Below are positions 1-5,540 of a stretch of DNA of 6,742 nt, in pieces. Source of the DNA: Firmicutes bacterium UBA6132 (GTDB lineage: Bacteria > Bacillota_A > Clostridia > Tissierellales > Sedimentibacteraceae); contig DIVM01000358.1 of NCBI GenBank assembly GCA_002435835.1, forward strand, positions 1 to 6,742, read 5' to 3'. The notes under the pieces were generated by a model. That model made no database searches. It had not been told where the DNA came from and saw only the letters and a program-made list of their open reading frames with translations. Position 1 is the first letter of the stretch, and each line of letters opens with the position of its first letter. Position numbers and translations under genes: made by a program.

Positions 1-639
1 CTGTATTAATTTTTCATCTATTTCAAGAGGAGTCTTGGAAAACAACATTTTTAAAGCAATAGGCATAAACGGCCTGTCAGAAATTCCTAACAATATCCCA
101 TATAACTCGTTACAGTTTCTGAACGGACTTAAAATAACAATTGCAATCTGTTCTATTGGTGTATCCTGATTGCGCATAAAAATATTTGAACTGGTTGCAT
201 GCTCCTCAAGTTTGCCCCAATAAGAATATTCACAATTTGTATAATTTTTATAATCAGAAATATTCATATATAACGCTACACTTGTTTCTTTTCCATCTTG
301 CTCAAAATCAAGTACGGAACGATTTATTGTATTGTTTCTGCCATCGTAAAAATATGAATAATATTGTCGCTGGCTGGCAAAAAAACCATGCGAGTTTCGA
401 AAGGAATTCTTTTCTTCAGGTTGCACAGAAATATCATATAGCAACTGTTGCACTTGGATCCTGAGCGCGGTGGCAATATCATATAATGTATTGATATCTA
501 TTGTGATTTCTCCGCTCTCATATTTACATACAGTTGCCTTGCTTTTGCATATCAAATCGGCCAGCTGTTGTGCGGACATTCCTTTCGCCTTTCGAAACGA
601 TCTGATTTTGCAACCGATTTGTTTACTTATGGAAAACAT
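1..639 (-). CDS. XRE-family helix-turn-helix transcriptional regulator (C-terminus cut by window edge)
   Basis: The reading frame is open from the ATG at 639 to the left edge, giving 213 residues with no stop, so the gene continues outside the window. Residues about 6-65 form a lambda-repressor/XRE helix-turn-helix: KIRSFRKAKGMSAQQLADLI, then SKATVCKYESGE as the recognition helix and following turn, then a helix ending in LLYDI. Residues about 85-213 are a separate domain with YYSYFYDGR near its start and LLGISDRPFMPIALKMLFS near its end; I do not recognise a named fold, and I infer it senses a ligand. The start is supported by AGAGGTGA five bases upstream. A promoter lies at 744-716. The gene is divergent from the cyclodeaminase homologue at 863, so it is a likely local regulator of that enzyme and the transporter, and perhaps of itself. 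The DNA-binding role is confident; the target is inferred. Confidence 0.85.
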   Translation of the reverse strand, partial: MFSISKQIGCKIRSFRKAKGMSAQQLADLICKSKATVCKYESGEITIDINTLYDIATALRIQVQQLLYDISVQPEEKNSFRNSHGFFASQRQYYSYFYDGRNNTINRSVLDFEQDGKETSVALYMNISDYKNYTNCEYSYWGKLEEHATSSNIFMRNQDTPIEQIAIVILSPFRNCNELYGILLGISDRPFMPIALKMLFSKTPLEIDEKLIQ

Positions 640-692
640 TCTTATCACCTCTAATGGTATCGTAATAATATACAGACAAATAAAAATAAGGC

Positions 693-701
693 GCTCTGAG
701 C
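693..701. promoter_or_regulatory. GCTC-T-GAGC palindrome, candidate operator in regulator leader
   Basis: A perfect 4+4 inverted repeat with a 1-base centre. It lies about 8-16 bases after the predicted transcription start of the minus-strand regulator, a position suited to autorepression. Its first seven bases, GCTCTGA, recur at 789-795 next to the promoter of the divergent enzyme gene. The operator role is inferred, and short palindromes also arise by chance. Confidence 0.3.
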
Positions 702-715
702 AACATTATATATAT

Positions 716-744
716 ATTATAATAATATTGCGAGCTTTTGTCTA
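716..744 (-). promoter_or_regulatory. Sigma-A-type promoter of the XRE regulator
   Basis: On the minus strand, TAGACA (744-739) is followed by a 17-base spacer and a consensus TATAAT (721-716). The predicted start near 709 gives a leader of about 70 bases before the regulator ATG at 639. The surrounding 705-727 stretch is almost pure AT, so other -10-like hexamers exist, but this one has the best -35 and spacing. Confidence 0.65.
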
Positions 745-778
745 TTAAGAATTTACTTTTTGGATATATTGTTTCATT

Positions 779-795
779 TTGCGCAATAGCTCTGA
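779..795. promoter_or_regulatory. Candidate regulator site just upstream of the enzyme promoter
   Basis: The segment holds the perfect 8-base palindrome TTGCGCAA (779-786) followed by GCTCTGA (789-795). The latter repeats the first seven bases of the palindrome at 693-701. It ends two bases before the -35 hexamer at 798, where a bound protein could activate or block RNA polymerase. This is suggestive only. Confidence 0.25.
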
Positions 796-797
796 AT

Positions 798-826
798 TTG
801 AAAGAGTAATGAAAATATGCTATAAA
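798..826 (+). promoter_or_regulatory. Extended -10 promoter of the cyclodeaminase homologue
   Basis: TTGAAA (798-803), a 17-base spacer and TATAAA (821-826) match sigma-A consensus well. A TG at 818-819, one base before the -10, adds an extended -10 element. Transcription should begin near 833, giving a leader of about 30 bases that contains the AGGAGG ribosome site (850-855) seven bases before the ATG at 863. Confidence 0.75.
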
Positions 827-862
827 TGAATTAACTCAAAAATTATTTTAGGAGGTTTTATT

Positions 863-1915
863 ATGGCTTATTCAGCAACAAAATCGCAATTGGAAGCTTT
901 TAAAAAAGAACATGAGTATTTAATGAGCAAATTGAATTTAGGGAAAGAAATTCTTTGGCTTACAAAAGACGAATGCATCAAAGCAGGGCCAAATGCAGAT
1001 GAAACATTGGAGTTAGTTAGACAGGCTCTAATTGCACACGGAAAAAAAGAATATGAAATGCCTGCAAAAATTGGTATTCATCCTTTTAGTGATGTATTTT
1101 TTCATGCAATGCCGGCATATGTCCCAGATAACCTTGCATGTGGTGTTAAATGGATTGAATGTTTTCCAAGAAATCCCAAGGAATTCAATTTACCACAAAC
1201 AACAGGTCTATTAATTCTGAATGATATTATGACAGGTATTCCTATTGCAGTTATGGATTCAGCTTGGCTTACGGCTATGCGTACGCCTGCTGTGACGGCA
1301 CTTGCGGCATCGGCATTGCATTCTGATGCAAAAACATTCGGTATGTTCGGTTGTGGGGTTCAAGGTATCGAACATGTTAGATATATTGTAAGAACATTAA
1401 AAGAATTAGAAACAATATATATTTATGATGTTATTGACGAAAAAATGGATCATTTAATTTCAGAGATTCAGAATGATATTAGTATTCCTATTATTAAAGC
1501 AGCAACTCCAGAGGAATTGGTAAAAAGCTGCGATGTAATGAGTTCTGCTACCATTATCCTTTTAGAACCGTTGAAAATTGTAAAAAAAGAATGGGTAAGA
1601 AAAGGACAAACAATTCTTCCATGCGACTTAAACACTTTTTGGGATCCTGAGATATGCAAAATTGCGGACAAATATATTGTGGACAGCATTGATGAACATA
1701 TGTTATTTGAACATATGGGTTATTTCCCTGATGGTTTGGTTGATATTACTTCTGAAACAGGTGAGGTTTTAGCCGGGTTAAATTCAGGACGCATAAGTAA
1801 AGATGAATTAATTGTATGCAGCAACATTGGCATTTCTGTAACCGATGTCGTTATGGGGCAGGCAATCTTATCCAAGGCTCTTAAAATGGGAATCGGAACT
1901 AAAATGTCTTTATAA
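863..1915 (+). CDS. Ornithine cyclodeaminase / mu-crystallin family NAD(P)-dependent enzyme
   Basis: A 350-residue cytosolic enzyme of the ornithine cyclodeaminase/mu-crystallin family. Members deaminate and cyclise ornithine to proline, reduce ketimines, or act as alanine dehydrogenases. Visible landmarks: KIGIHP (K69), AMP (82-84), GVKWIECFP with K96, AMRTPAVTA with R140, the Rossmann loop GCGVQG (163-168), an acidic D189 after the second strand that favours NAD, the catalytic-type Asp D255 in LPCDLN, NIGISVTD (321-328), and a MGIGTK tail also present in Pseudomonas ornithine cyclodeaminase. About 28 residues precede the usual family start (ILWLTKDE). AGGAGG before the ATG supports this start. 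By eye, the glutamate expected near the ornithine side chain (E56 in Pseudomonas) is H81 here, so the substrate may not be ornithine. The transporter downstream on the same strand suggests the two share a substrate. Family membership is confident; the exact reaction is open. Confidence 0.85.
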   Translation: MAYSATKSQLEAFKKEHEYLMSKLNLGKEILWLTKDECIKAGPNADETLELVRQALIAHGKKEYEMPAKIGIHPFSDVFFHAMPAYVPDNLACGVKWIECFPRNPKEFNLPQTTGLLILNDIMTGIPIAVMDSAWLTAMRTPAVTALAASALHSDAKTFGMFGCGVQGIEHVRYIVRTLKELETIYIYDVIDEKMDHLISEIQNDISIPIIKAATPEELVKSCDVMSSATIILLEPLKIVKKEWVRKGQTILPCDLNTFWDPEICKIADKYIVDSIDEHMLFEHMGYFPDGLVDITSETGEVLAGLNSGRISKDELIVCSNIGISVTDVVMGQAILSKALKMGIGTKMSL

Positions 1916-1946
1916 TCATAATAACAATAAAACTCGAAGTTAATTA

Positions 1947-1976
1947 TTGACAGATTTTATTCCAACTGAGTGTTAT
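1947..1976 (+). promoter_or_regulatory. Promoter candidate for the transporter, overlapping a hairpin
   Basis: A consensus TTGACA (1947-1952) is followed, 18 bases on, by TGTTAT (1971-1976), which matches TATAAT at 4 of 6. Predicted start is near 1983, giving a leader of roughly 140 bases. The spacer and -10 lie inside the inverted repeat 1959-1997, so hairpin and promoter functions may compete. The weak -10 keeps confidence low. Confidence 0.3.
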
Positions 1977-1997
1977 AGGTAACATTTCAGTTGGAAT
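1959..1997 (+). terminator. Long hairpin after the cyclodeaminase gene, possible terminator or operator
   Basis: An 11-bp perfect outer stem pairs ATTCCAACTGA (1959-1969) with TCAGTTGGAAT (1987-1997). It is extended by a G-U pair and a 5-bp inner stem, TGTTA (1971-1975) with TAACA (1980-1984), around a TAGG loop, with one bulged base. It starts 43 bases after the enzyme stop codon. The following TATTCT is a poor U tract, so termination may be partial, allowing some read-through into the transporter. As DNA, the same repeat could be a protein-binding site over the promoter candidate. Confidence 0.5.
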
Positions 1998-2063
1998 TAT
2001 TCTAAGAAATGTGTTATTTAAGTGAGATAATAATATTTTATTTATAAAATCGATTGAGATATA

Positions 2064-2093
2064 TTGTCACTCAAAAATAAAACAAAATAAGAT
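2064..2093 (+). promoter_or_regulatory. Weak promoter candidate just upstream of the transporter
   Basis: TTGTCA (2064-2069), an 18-base spacer and TAAGAT (2088-2093, 4 of 6 against TATAAT). Predicted start is near 2100, leaving a leader of about 20 bases. It is an alternative to the TTGACA candidate at 1947. In such AT-rich sequence this quality can arise by chance. Confidence 0.2.
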
Positions 2094-2120
2094 TACTAAA
2101 CTGAAAGGATGATGGATGTT

Positions 2121-3473
2121 ATGGAGAAAGAACGTGAAACATGGGGAAGTAAATTTGGTTTTATTATGGCTACCGCTGGTTTTGCGGTTGGATTCGGAGC
2201 AATCTGGAGATTTCCATATTTGACCGGAAGCAACGGTGGAGGTGCTTTTGTATTAGTATATTTGATATTATCACTATTAATTGGTGTCCCTCTATTTACC
2301 GCTGAAATGTCTCTCGGTAGAAATGCTAAAAGCTCTCCTATAGACGGAATGAGACAATTGACTCATAAAGGTAGTCCTTGGGTATTGTTCGGATGGTTTA
2401 GTCTTGGGGCTGCATTGTTTATTATGGCTTATTACAATGTTTTGTTAGGCTTTGTGCTGACTTATATAGTAAAAATTGCAAAAGGTGATTTTACTGGTGC
2501 TACAGTTGAATCAGTAATATATTCTTATGATGCTTTGACTCAAAATCCGATCTCCATCGGAATATCGTCAATTATCCTTCTCCTGATTATGGGATATATT
2601 GTGCAACAGGGGTTAAAGGACGGAATTGAAAAATATTGCAAGGTGTTAATGCCCGCATTATTGATAATGCTTGTTATAGTTGCAATTCGTTCATGTACGT
2701 TAAAAGGAGCTTCTGAAGGTATTTATTGGTTTCTTAAACCCGACATTTCTAAAATTACATTTAAAACATTGCTAATGGCATTACCCCAAGTATTCTTTGC
2801 TACGGGCATAGGAATGGCGGTTGCTTTTGTATATGGAAGCTATCTGGATGAAAAAACATGCAGTATTCCAAGTTCTGCTGTAACTATAATTGTTATTAAT
2901 ACAAGTATCGCAATTATTGCAGGTCTATGTATGTTTCCGGCCATATTTGCTTTCGGGATGGAGCCTGATCTTGGACCAAGTTTGCTTTTTAAGACTATGC
3001 CTCTTGTGTTTTCACAGATGCCGGCAGGACAATTTTTCGGTACAGTGTTTTTCATTCTTGTGCTTGTTGCGGCGGCCTTAACAGCAATCGGATTTGTGGA
3101 ATCGATTGCGGGTGCTTTGTCGGATGCTACTGGGCTAAATAAAAATAAATGTATACTAATAACGATGGTCTTAATATTTTTACTGAATATACCTGTAATT
3201 CTTTCTTATGGGATCTGGGCAGATATAACTGTATTTGGAAAAGATTTTTTTGAATTGATGGATTATGTTTCAGGGAATGTTTTGCTGAACTGTGCAGGAG
3301 TGATATTAGTGTTATATATTATATTTAAATGGAAATTTACGGGATTTATGAAGGATTCAAACCTTGGAGCAAAACGTTTTCGAGTAGAAAATTGGTGGAA
3401 GCCTGTTGTAATAATATTTGTTCCGTTCATAACGATTGTTGTAGCAGTCGGAAGCCTGTTGTCTGTATTTTAA
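2121..3473 (+). CDS. Neurotransmitter:sodium symporter (NSS/SNF) family amino-acid transporter
   Basis: An integral membrane transporter of the LeuT-fold NSS family, which usually takes up amino acids with Na+. With the start at 2121 it has 450 residues. About 11 hydrophobic segments are visible (near 12-34, 41-66, 88-118, 143-162, 171-191, 214-240, 252-279, 301-332, 343-363, 381-403, 426-449), as in the shorter bacterial members MhsT and Tyt1 rather than 12-helix LeuT. Signatures: AVGFGAIWRFPYL in helix 1, NGGGAF before helix 2, AYYN in helix 3 (Y105, matching LeuT Y108), GIEKYCKVLMP, and FFATGIGMA in helix 6. Start choice: in-frame ATGs occur at 2109, 2112 and 2121. The ribosome site AAGGA (2105-2109) overlaps or abuts the first two, so 2121 is preferred. 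Several Na+-ligand side chains expected from LeuT are replaced by Ala (see findings). Its place after the cyclodeaminase homologue suggests it imports that enzyme's substrate. Confidence 0.9.
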   Translation: MEKERETWGSKFGFIMATAGFAVGFGAIWRFPYLTGSNGGGAFVLVYLILSLLIGVPLFTAEMSLGRNAKSSPIDGMRQLTHKGSPWVLFGWFSLGAALFIMAYYNVLLGFVLTYIVKIAKGDFTGATVESVIYSYDALTQNPISIGISSIILLLIMGYIVQQGLKDGIEKYCKVLMPALLIMLVIVAIRSCTLKGASEGIYWFLKPDISKITFKTLLMALPQVFFATGIGMAVAFVYGSYLDEKTCSIPSSAVTIIVINTSIAIIAGLCMFPAIFAFGMEPDLGPSLLFKTMPLVFSQMPAGQFFGTVFFILVLVAAALTAIGFVESIAGALSDATGLNKNKCILITMVLIFLLNIPVILSYGIWADITVFGKDFFELMDYVSGNVLLNCAGVILVLYIIFKWKFTGFMKDSNLGAKRFRVENWWKPVVIIFVPFITIVVAVGSLLSVF

Positions 3474-3496
3474 AGGAATTTAAGAAGTCATTAATG

Positions 3497-3525
3497 CGGT
3501 CATCGCTTTTCGGATGAAAAGACCG
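3497..3525 (+). other. Small hairpin in the 3' region of the transporter transcript
   Basis: CTTTTC (3506-3511) pairs with GAAAAG (3516-3521) around a GGAT loop. An outer CGGT (3497-3500) pairs with ACCG (3522-3525) across a five-base bulge. It lies between the transporter stop and the strong terminator. There is no U tract after it, so it may just protect the mRNA 3' end; no specific function is visible. Confidence 0.3.
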
Positions 3526-3555
3526 GTATGTTTGTAGGTTTGGAAGCATGACGAT

Positions 3556-3599
3556 AAAACAAGGCACTCTACGAAAGGCGTAGGGTGCCTTGTTTTGTT
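3556..3599 (+). terminator. Strong intrinsic terminator of the transporter unit
   Basis: An 18-bp stem pairs 3556-3573 with 3579-3596 around a five-base AAAGG loop, with a single G-U pair. Its core, CAAGGCAC with GTGCCTTG, is GC-richer than its surroundings. It is flanked by AAAA on the left and TTTTGTT on the right, so it could work in both directions. It ends transcription about 80-120 bases after the transporter stop. Confidence 0.9.
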
Positions 3600-4092
3600 A
3601 AGATACAAAAACTTTTTATTTTTTACCTGTCTACTTGACAGGGAGCGTTTCAGTTTGCTGCTGCCTTTATATTAAAATTCAGTTGTATTTCAATGAAGTT
3701 ATCTTCTAATATCCATCTGCATAGATTTTGATTGAGCAGCTTCCGCAAGAGAACATACAAAGTTATTAAGTTATTTTCATGGGAATAAATGAAAATACAT
3801 ACAAAGGAAACTATTTTATAAATAAATTTATTAAATAAAAATTTTTCAATACCAATTTAATAAATACGCTATATAGTAGTAGGGGCTATAAATTATGGGA
3901 ATGTATATTGAATAAATATAAAAAATAATAAAAAATTAATTTGCAAAGGTAGGCAGTGAAATGTCGTAAAACGGAATTATACTTTAAAAAAATGAAAATA
4001 AAATCCATGTAATGATTTAATTTTAAACAAAGTTTGAATTGCTTAAAATTTACAAATATTTAATCAAGTTATTGTATCAAAATGAAAGAAGG
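3600..4092. other. AT-rich intergenic stretch without a convincing gene
   Basis: About 490 bases between the convergent units. Stop codons are frequent in all frames and no start with a ribosome site opens a plausible protein. One minus-strand frame stays open for about 67 codons (about 3853-3650) and would end in FNIKAAAN before a TGA. It contains no ATG and I recognise no protein in it; it may be the tail of a decayed gene or chance. The segment 3780-4080 is nearly pure AT. No tRNA or known riboswitch is visible. Confidence 0.6.
3626..3652. repeat. Inverted repeat resembling a solo IS3-family terminus
   Basis: CCTGTC (3626-3631) and GACAGG (3637-3642) form a perfect 6-bp inverted repeat with a 5-base centre. 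The block from TGTCTACTTGACAGGG on to the CA at 3651-3652 starts with TG and ends with CA. Its GACAGGG core resembles, from memory, terminal repeats of IS3-family elements. No transposase reading frame and no partner end are visible, so at most this is a relic. A protein-binding site is the alternative. Confidence 0.3.
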
Positions 4093-4123
4093 GACCTTTA
4101 TCTGTTAAAGTCAGATGAAGGTC
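4093..4123 (-). terminator. Hairpin terminator candidate of the formate dehydrogenase operon
   Basis: A 12-bp stem with one U-G pair joins 4093-4104 to 4112-4123 around a seven-base loop. It lies 10 bases beyond the fdhD stop codon in the minus-strand direction. On that strand it is followed by CCTTCTTTCATTTTG, a T-rich but interrupted tract. Position and stem support termination; the broken U tract makes it weaker than the hairpin at 3556. Confidence 0.55.
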
Positions 4124-4133
4124 ATAACTTTAC

Positions 4134-4907
4134 TTAACTGATATCGCTATTGTAAAGATTCATTTTTTCTCCTCTTGCAAATCCAATCAATAAAATATTT
4201 AATGTTTTAGCCATGTCTACAGCTAAACTAGTTGGAGCTGAACGTGAAATTATAGCGGCAATTCCTCTTTTCGCAGCCTTTATGAGTATTTCAGACGATA
4301 TTCTTCCGCTTGTTAAAATAATTTTATCCTTTAAATTTAAATTATCCATTAATGTAGAGCCTAAAATTTTATCCAATGCATTATGTCTTCCAATATCTTC
4401 TTGGAAATACAATATTTTTTCTGTATCGCATAATGCACAGCTGTGAACACCTCCTGTGGCTAAAAATAGCTCTGATTTATGATTGAACTCTTTCATTAAA
4501 CGAACTACAGTATCAGAATTTACAGAAATTAGTTGCTCATTTTTTTTAGATTTAAAGGAATCTATTACATTATAAAATACTGTACCCTTGCCACATCCAG
4601 AGGTTATTGTCCTTTTATTGAGGAGACTTTCAGTTAATTTTTTACGCTCCTTAAGAAGGACATAACGGCTTCCATTCTTTTCATTTATTTGTATTTTTTT
4701 AACATCATCAAGATTTTCTATGATGCTTTCGGAAAGAAGAAAACCTAATGTTAGCTCCTTTAAGCATTTTGGAGTGCAGAGAACAGTTATAATTTCCTCA
4801 TCATCTATAAAAATGGTAAAGGGATATTCGGTTACAACTAAATCTTCAACATGTTCAGAATTATCACCTTTAACCTTTATTATATTGTAACACTTTGCTG
4901 TTTCCAT
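4134..4907 (-). CDS. fdhD: FdhD, sulfurtransferase for formate dehydrogenase cofactor
   Basis: FdhD carries sulfur from a cysteine desulfurase to the Mo/W-bis-pterin cofactor of formate dehydrogenase, which needs the sulfido ligand for activity. The 257 residues are a normal family length. Landmarks: LCTPKCLKELTLGFLLSESI (43-62), TSGCGKG (102-108), FLATGGVHSCALCD (148-161), EDIGRHNALDKILG (170-183), TSGRISSEILIKAAKRG (199-215), SRSAPTSLAV (221-230), and GFARGEKMNLYN (242-253). C105 lies where Escherichia coli FdhD has a CxxC pair, but here the motif is C-G-K-G with a single cysteine. The ATG at 4907 is one base past the mobA stop, with GGAG inside the mobA end, so the two are probably translationally coupled. 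It is the last gene of the operon, and a hairpin follows. The protein is cytosolic. Confidence 0.95.
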   Translation of the reverse strand: METAKCYNIIKVKGDNSEHVEDLVVTEYPFTIFIDDEEIITVLCTPKCLKELTLGFLLSESIIENLDDVKKIQINEKNGSRYVLLKERKKLTESLLNKRTITSGCGKGTVFYNVIDSFKSKKNEQLISVNSDTVVRLMKEFNHKSELFLATGGVHSCALCDTEKILYFQEDIGRHNALDKILGSTLMDNLNLKDKIILTSGRISSEILIKAAKRGIAAIISRSAPTSLAVDMAKTLNILLIGFARGEKMNLYNSDIS

Positions 4908-4908
4908 A

Positions 4909-5520
4909 TTAACTGCTCCATTCTGCAGATGTATTTAAGAGATAATTTTTTAAGTCTTCTTGTGTGTTAAGATTTAAAAACATATCCCAATTTAAGCTAA
5001 ATTTTCTTGCATGTTCTTCTTTAATATAAGTGATTTCCAGATCTTTCAAAAGACCATTTATGGATTTTCTGTCGGTATTCAAATATGTTTCAATATGATC
5101 CACCATATCTGCGGAATAAAAGCTTGAAAATGGCTCTATCCAATCTCCGAATTTTGTTACACAACCATATGAATTAGGGTTAATCATTTTTTCCTTCATA
5201 AATTTCACATAACCCATATTTATATTTGGCATATCGCAAGCTGCTACAAAGGCATATTTGCTTTGGCATATTTTTAAACCAGCATGAATTCCTCCTAAAG
5301 GTCCTTTATCCAATATGATATCTTTTGTAATCTTATTGGATAATCCTATATATAATTCAGGTTTGTTGGTCACAATTATTATTTCTTCAAACTGCTTTTT
5401 GAGTTTGTGAATGAGGCTGTACATTAATTTTCTTTCATCTATTTTTAAAAGTTGTTTATCAAAACCCATTCTAGTGCTTTTTCCACCAGCTAAAATAATA
5501 GCTGAACCAAATTTCTTCAT
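4909..5520 (-). CDS. mobA: MobA, molybdenum cofactor guanylyltransferase
   Basis: MobA joins GMP from GTP to molybdopterin, giving the guanine dinucleotide cofactor that formate dehydrogenases of the DMSO-reductase superfamily need. From the ATG at 5520 the protein is 203 residues, typical for the family. Landmarks: the nucleotide-binding loop ILAGGKSTRMGFDKQLL (9-25), DKGPLGGIHAGL (71-82), ACDMP with the metal-binding D96 (94-98), EPFSSFYS (129-136), and FLNLNTQEDL (181-190). An in-frame ATG at 5553 would overlap the upstream gene and lacks a ribosome site; AAGGTGA ahead of 5520 decides the start. The gene follows the ferritin-like gene by 20 bases and abuts fdhD. A role in maturing the formate dehydrogenase encoded upstream is strongly implied, though MobA could also serve other molybdoenzymes. 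Confidence 0.93.
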   Translation of the reverse strand: MKKFGSAIILAGGKSTRMGFDKQLLKIDERKLMYSLIHKLKKQFEEIIIVTNKPELYIGLSNKITKDIILDKGPLGGIHAGLKICQSKYAFVAACDMPNINMGYVKFMKEKMINPNSYGCVTKFGDWIEPFSSFYSADMVDHIETYLNTDRKSINGLLKDLEITYIKEEHARKFSLNWDMFLNLNTQEDLKNYLLNTSAEWSS

Positions 5521-5525
5521 ATTAA

Positions 5526-5534
5526 TCACCTTTT
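5526..5534 (-). promoter_or_regulatory. Ribosome binding site fixing the mobA start
   Basis: AAAAGGTGA on the minus strand ends five bases before the ATG at 5520. It supports that start over the in-frame ATG at 5553, which would lie inside the upstream coding region. Confidence 0.75.
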
Positions 5535-5540
5535 CAAAAA

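Noticed and set aside
186..748. Two plus-strand open frames of 92 codons each
   Set aside because: The first lies wholly antisense to the XRE regulator; the second covers the regulator start and its promoter region. Both lack ribosome sites and protein-like composition, while the minus-strand frame encodes a clear helix-turn-helix protein.
1916..2120. T-box or other amino-acid riboswitch upstream of the transporter
   Set aside because: The hairpin is simple, and I found no T-box sequence, specifier-loop arrangement or known riboswitch core.
3626..3642. CCTGTC...GACAGG as an intrinsic terminator
   Set aside because: The stem is only 6 bp and has no U tract after it on either strand; the T run lies upstream on the plus strand.
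3890..4092. Small RNA or short peptide gene in the AT-rich intergenic stretch
   Set aside because: Candidate ATGs run into stops within a few codons, and no promoter with a matching terminator on the same strand could be defended.
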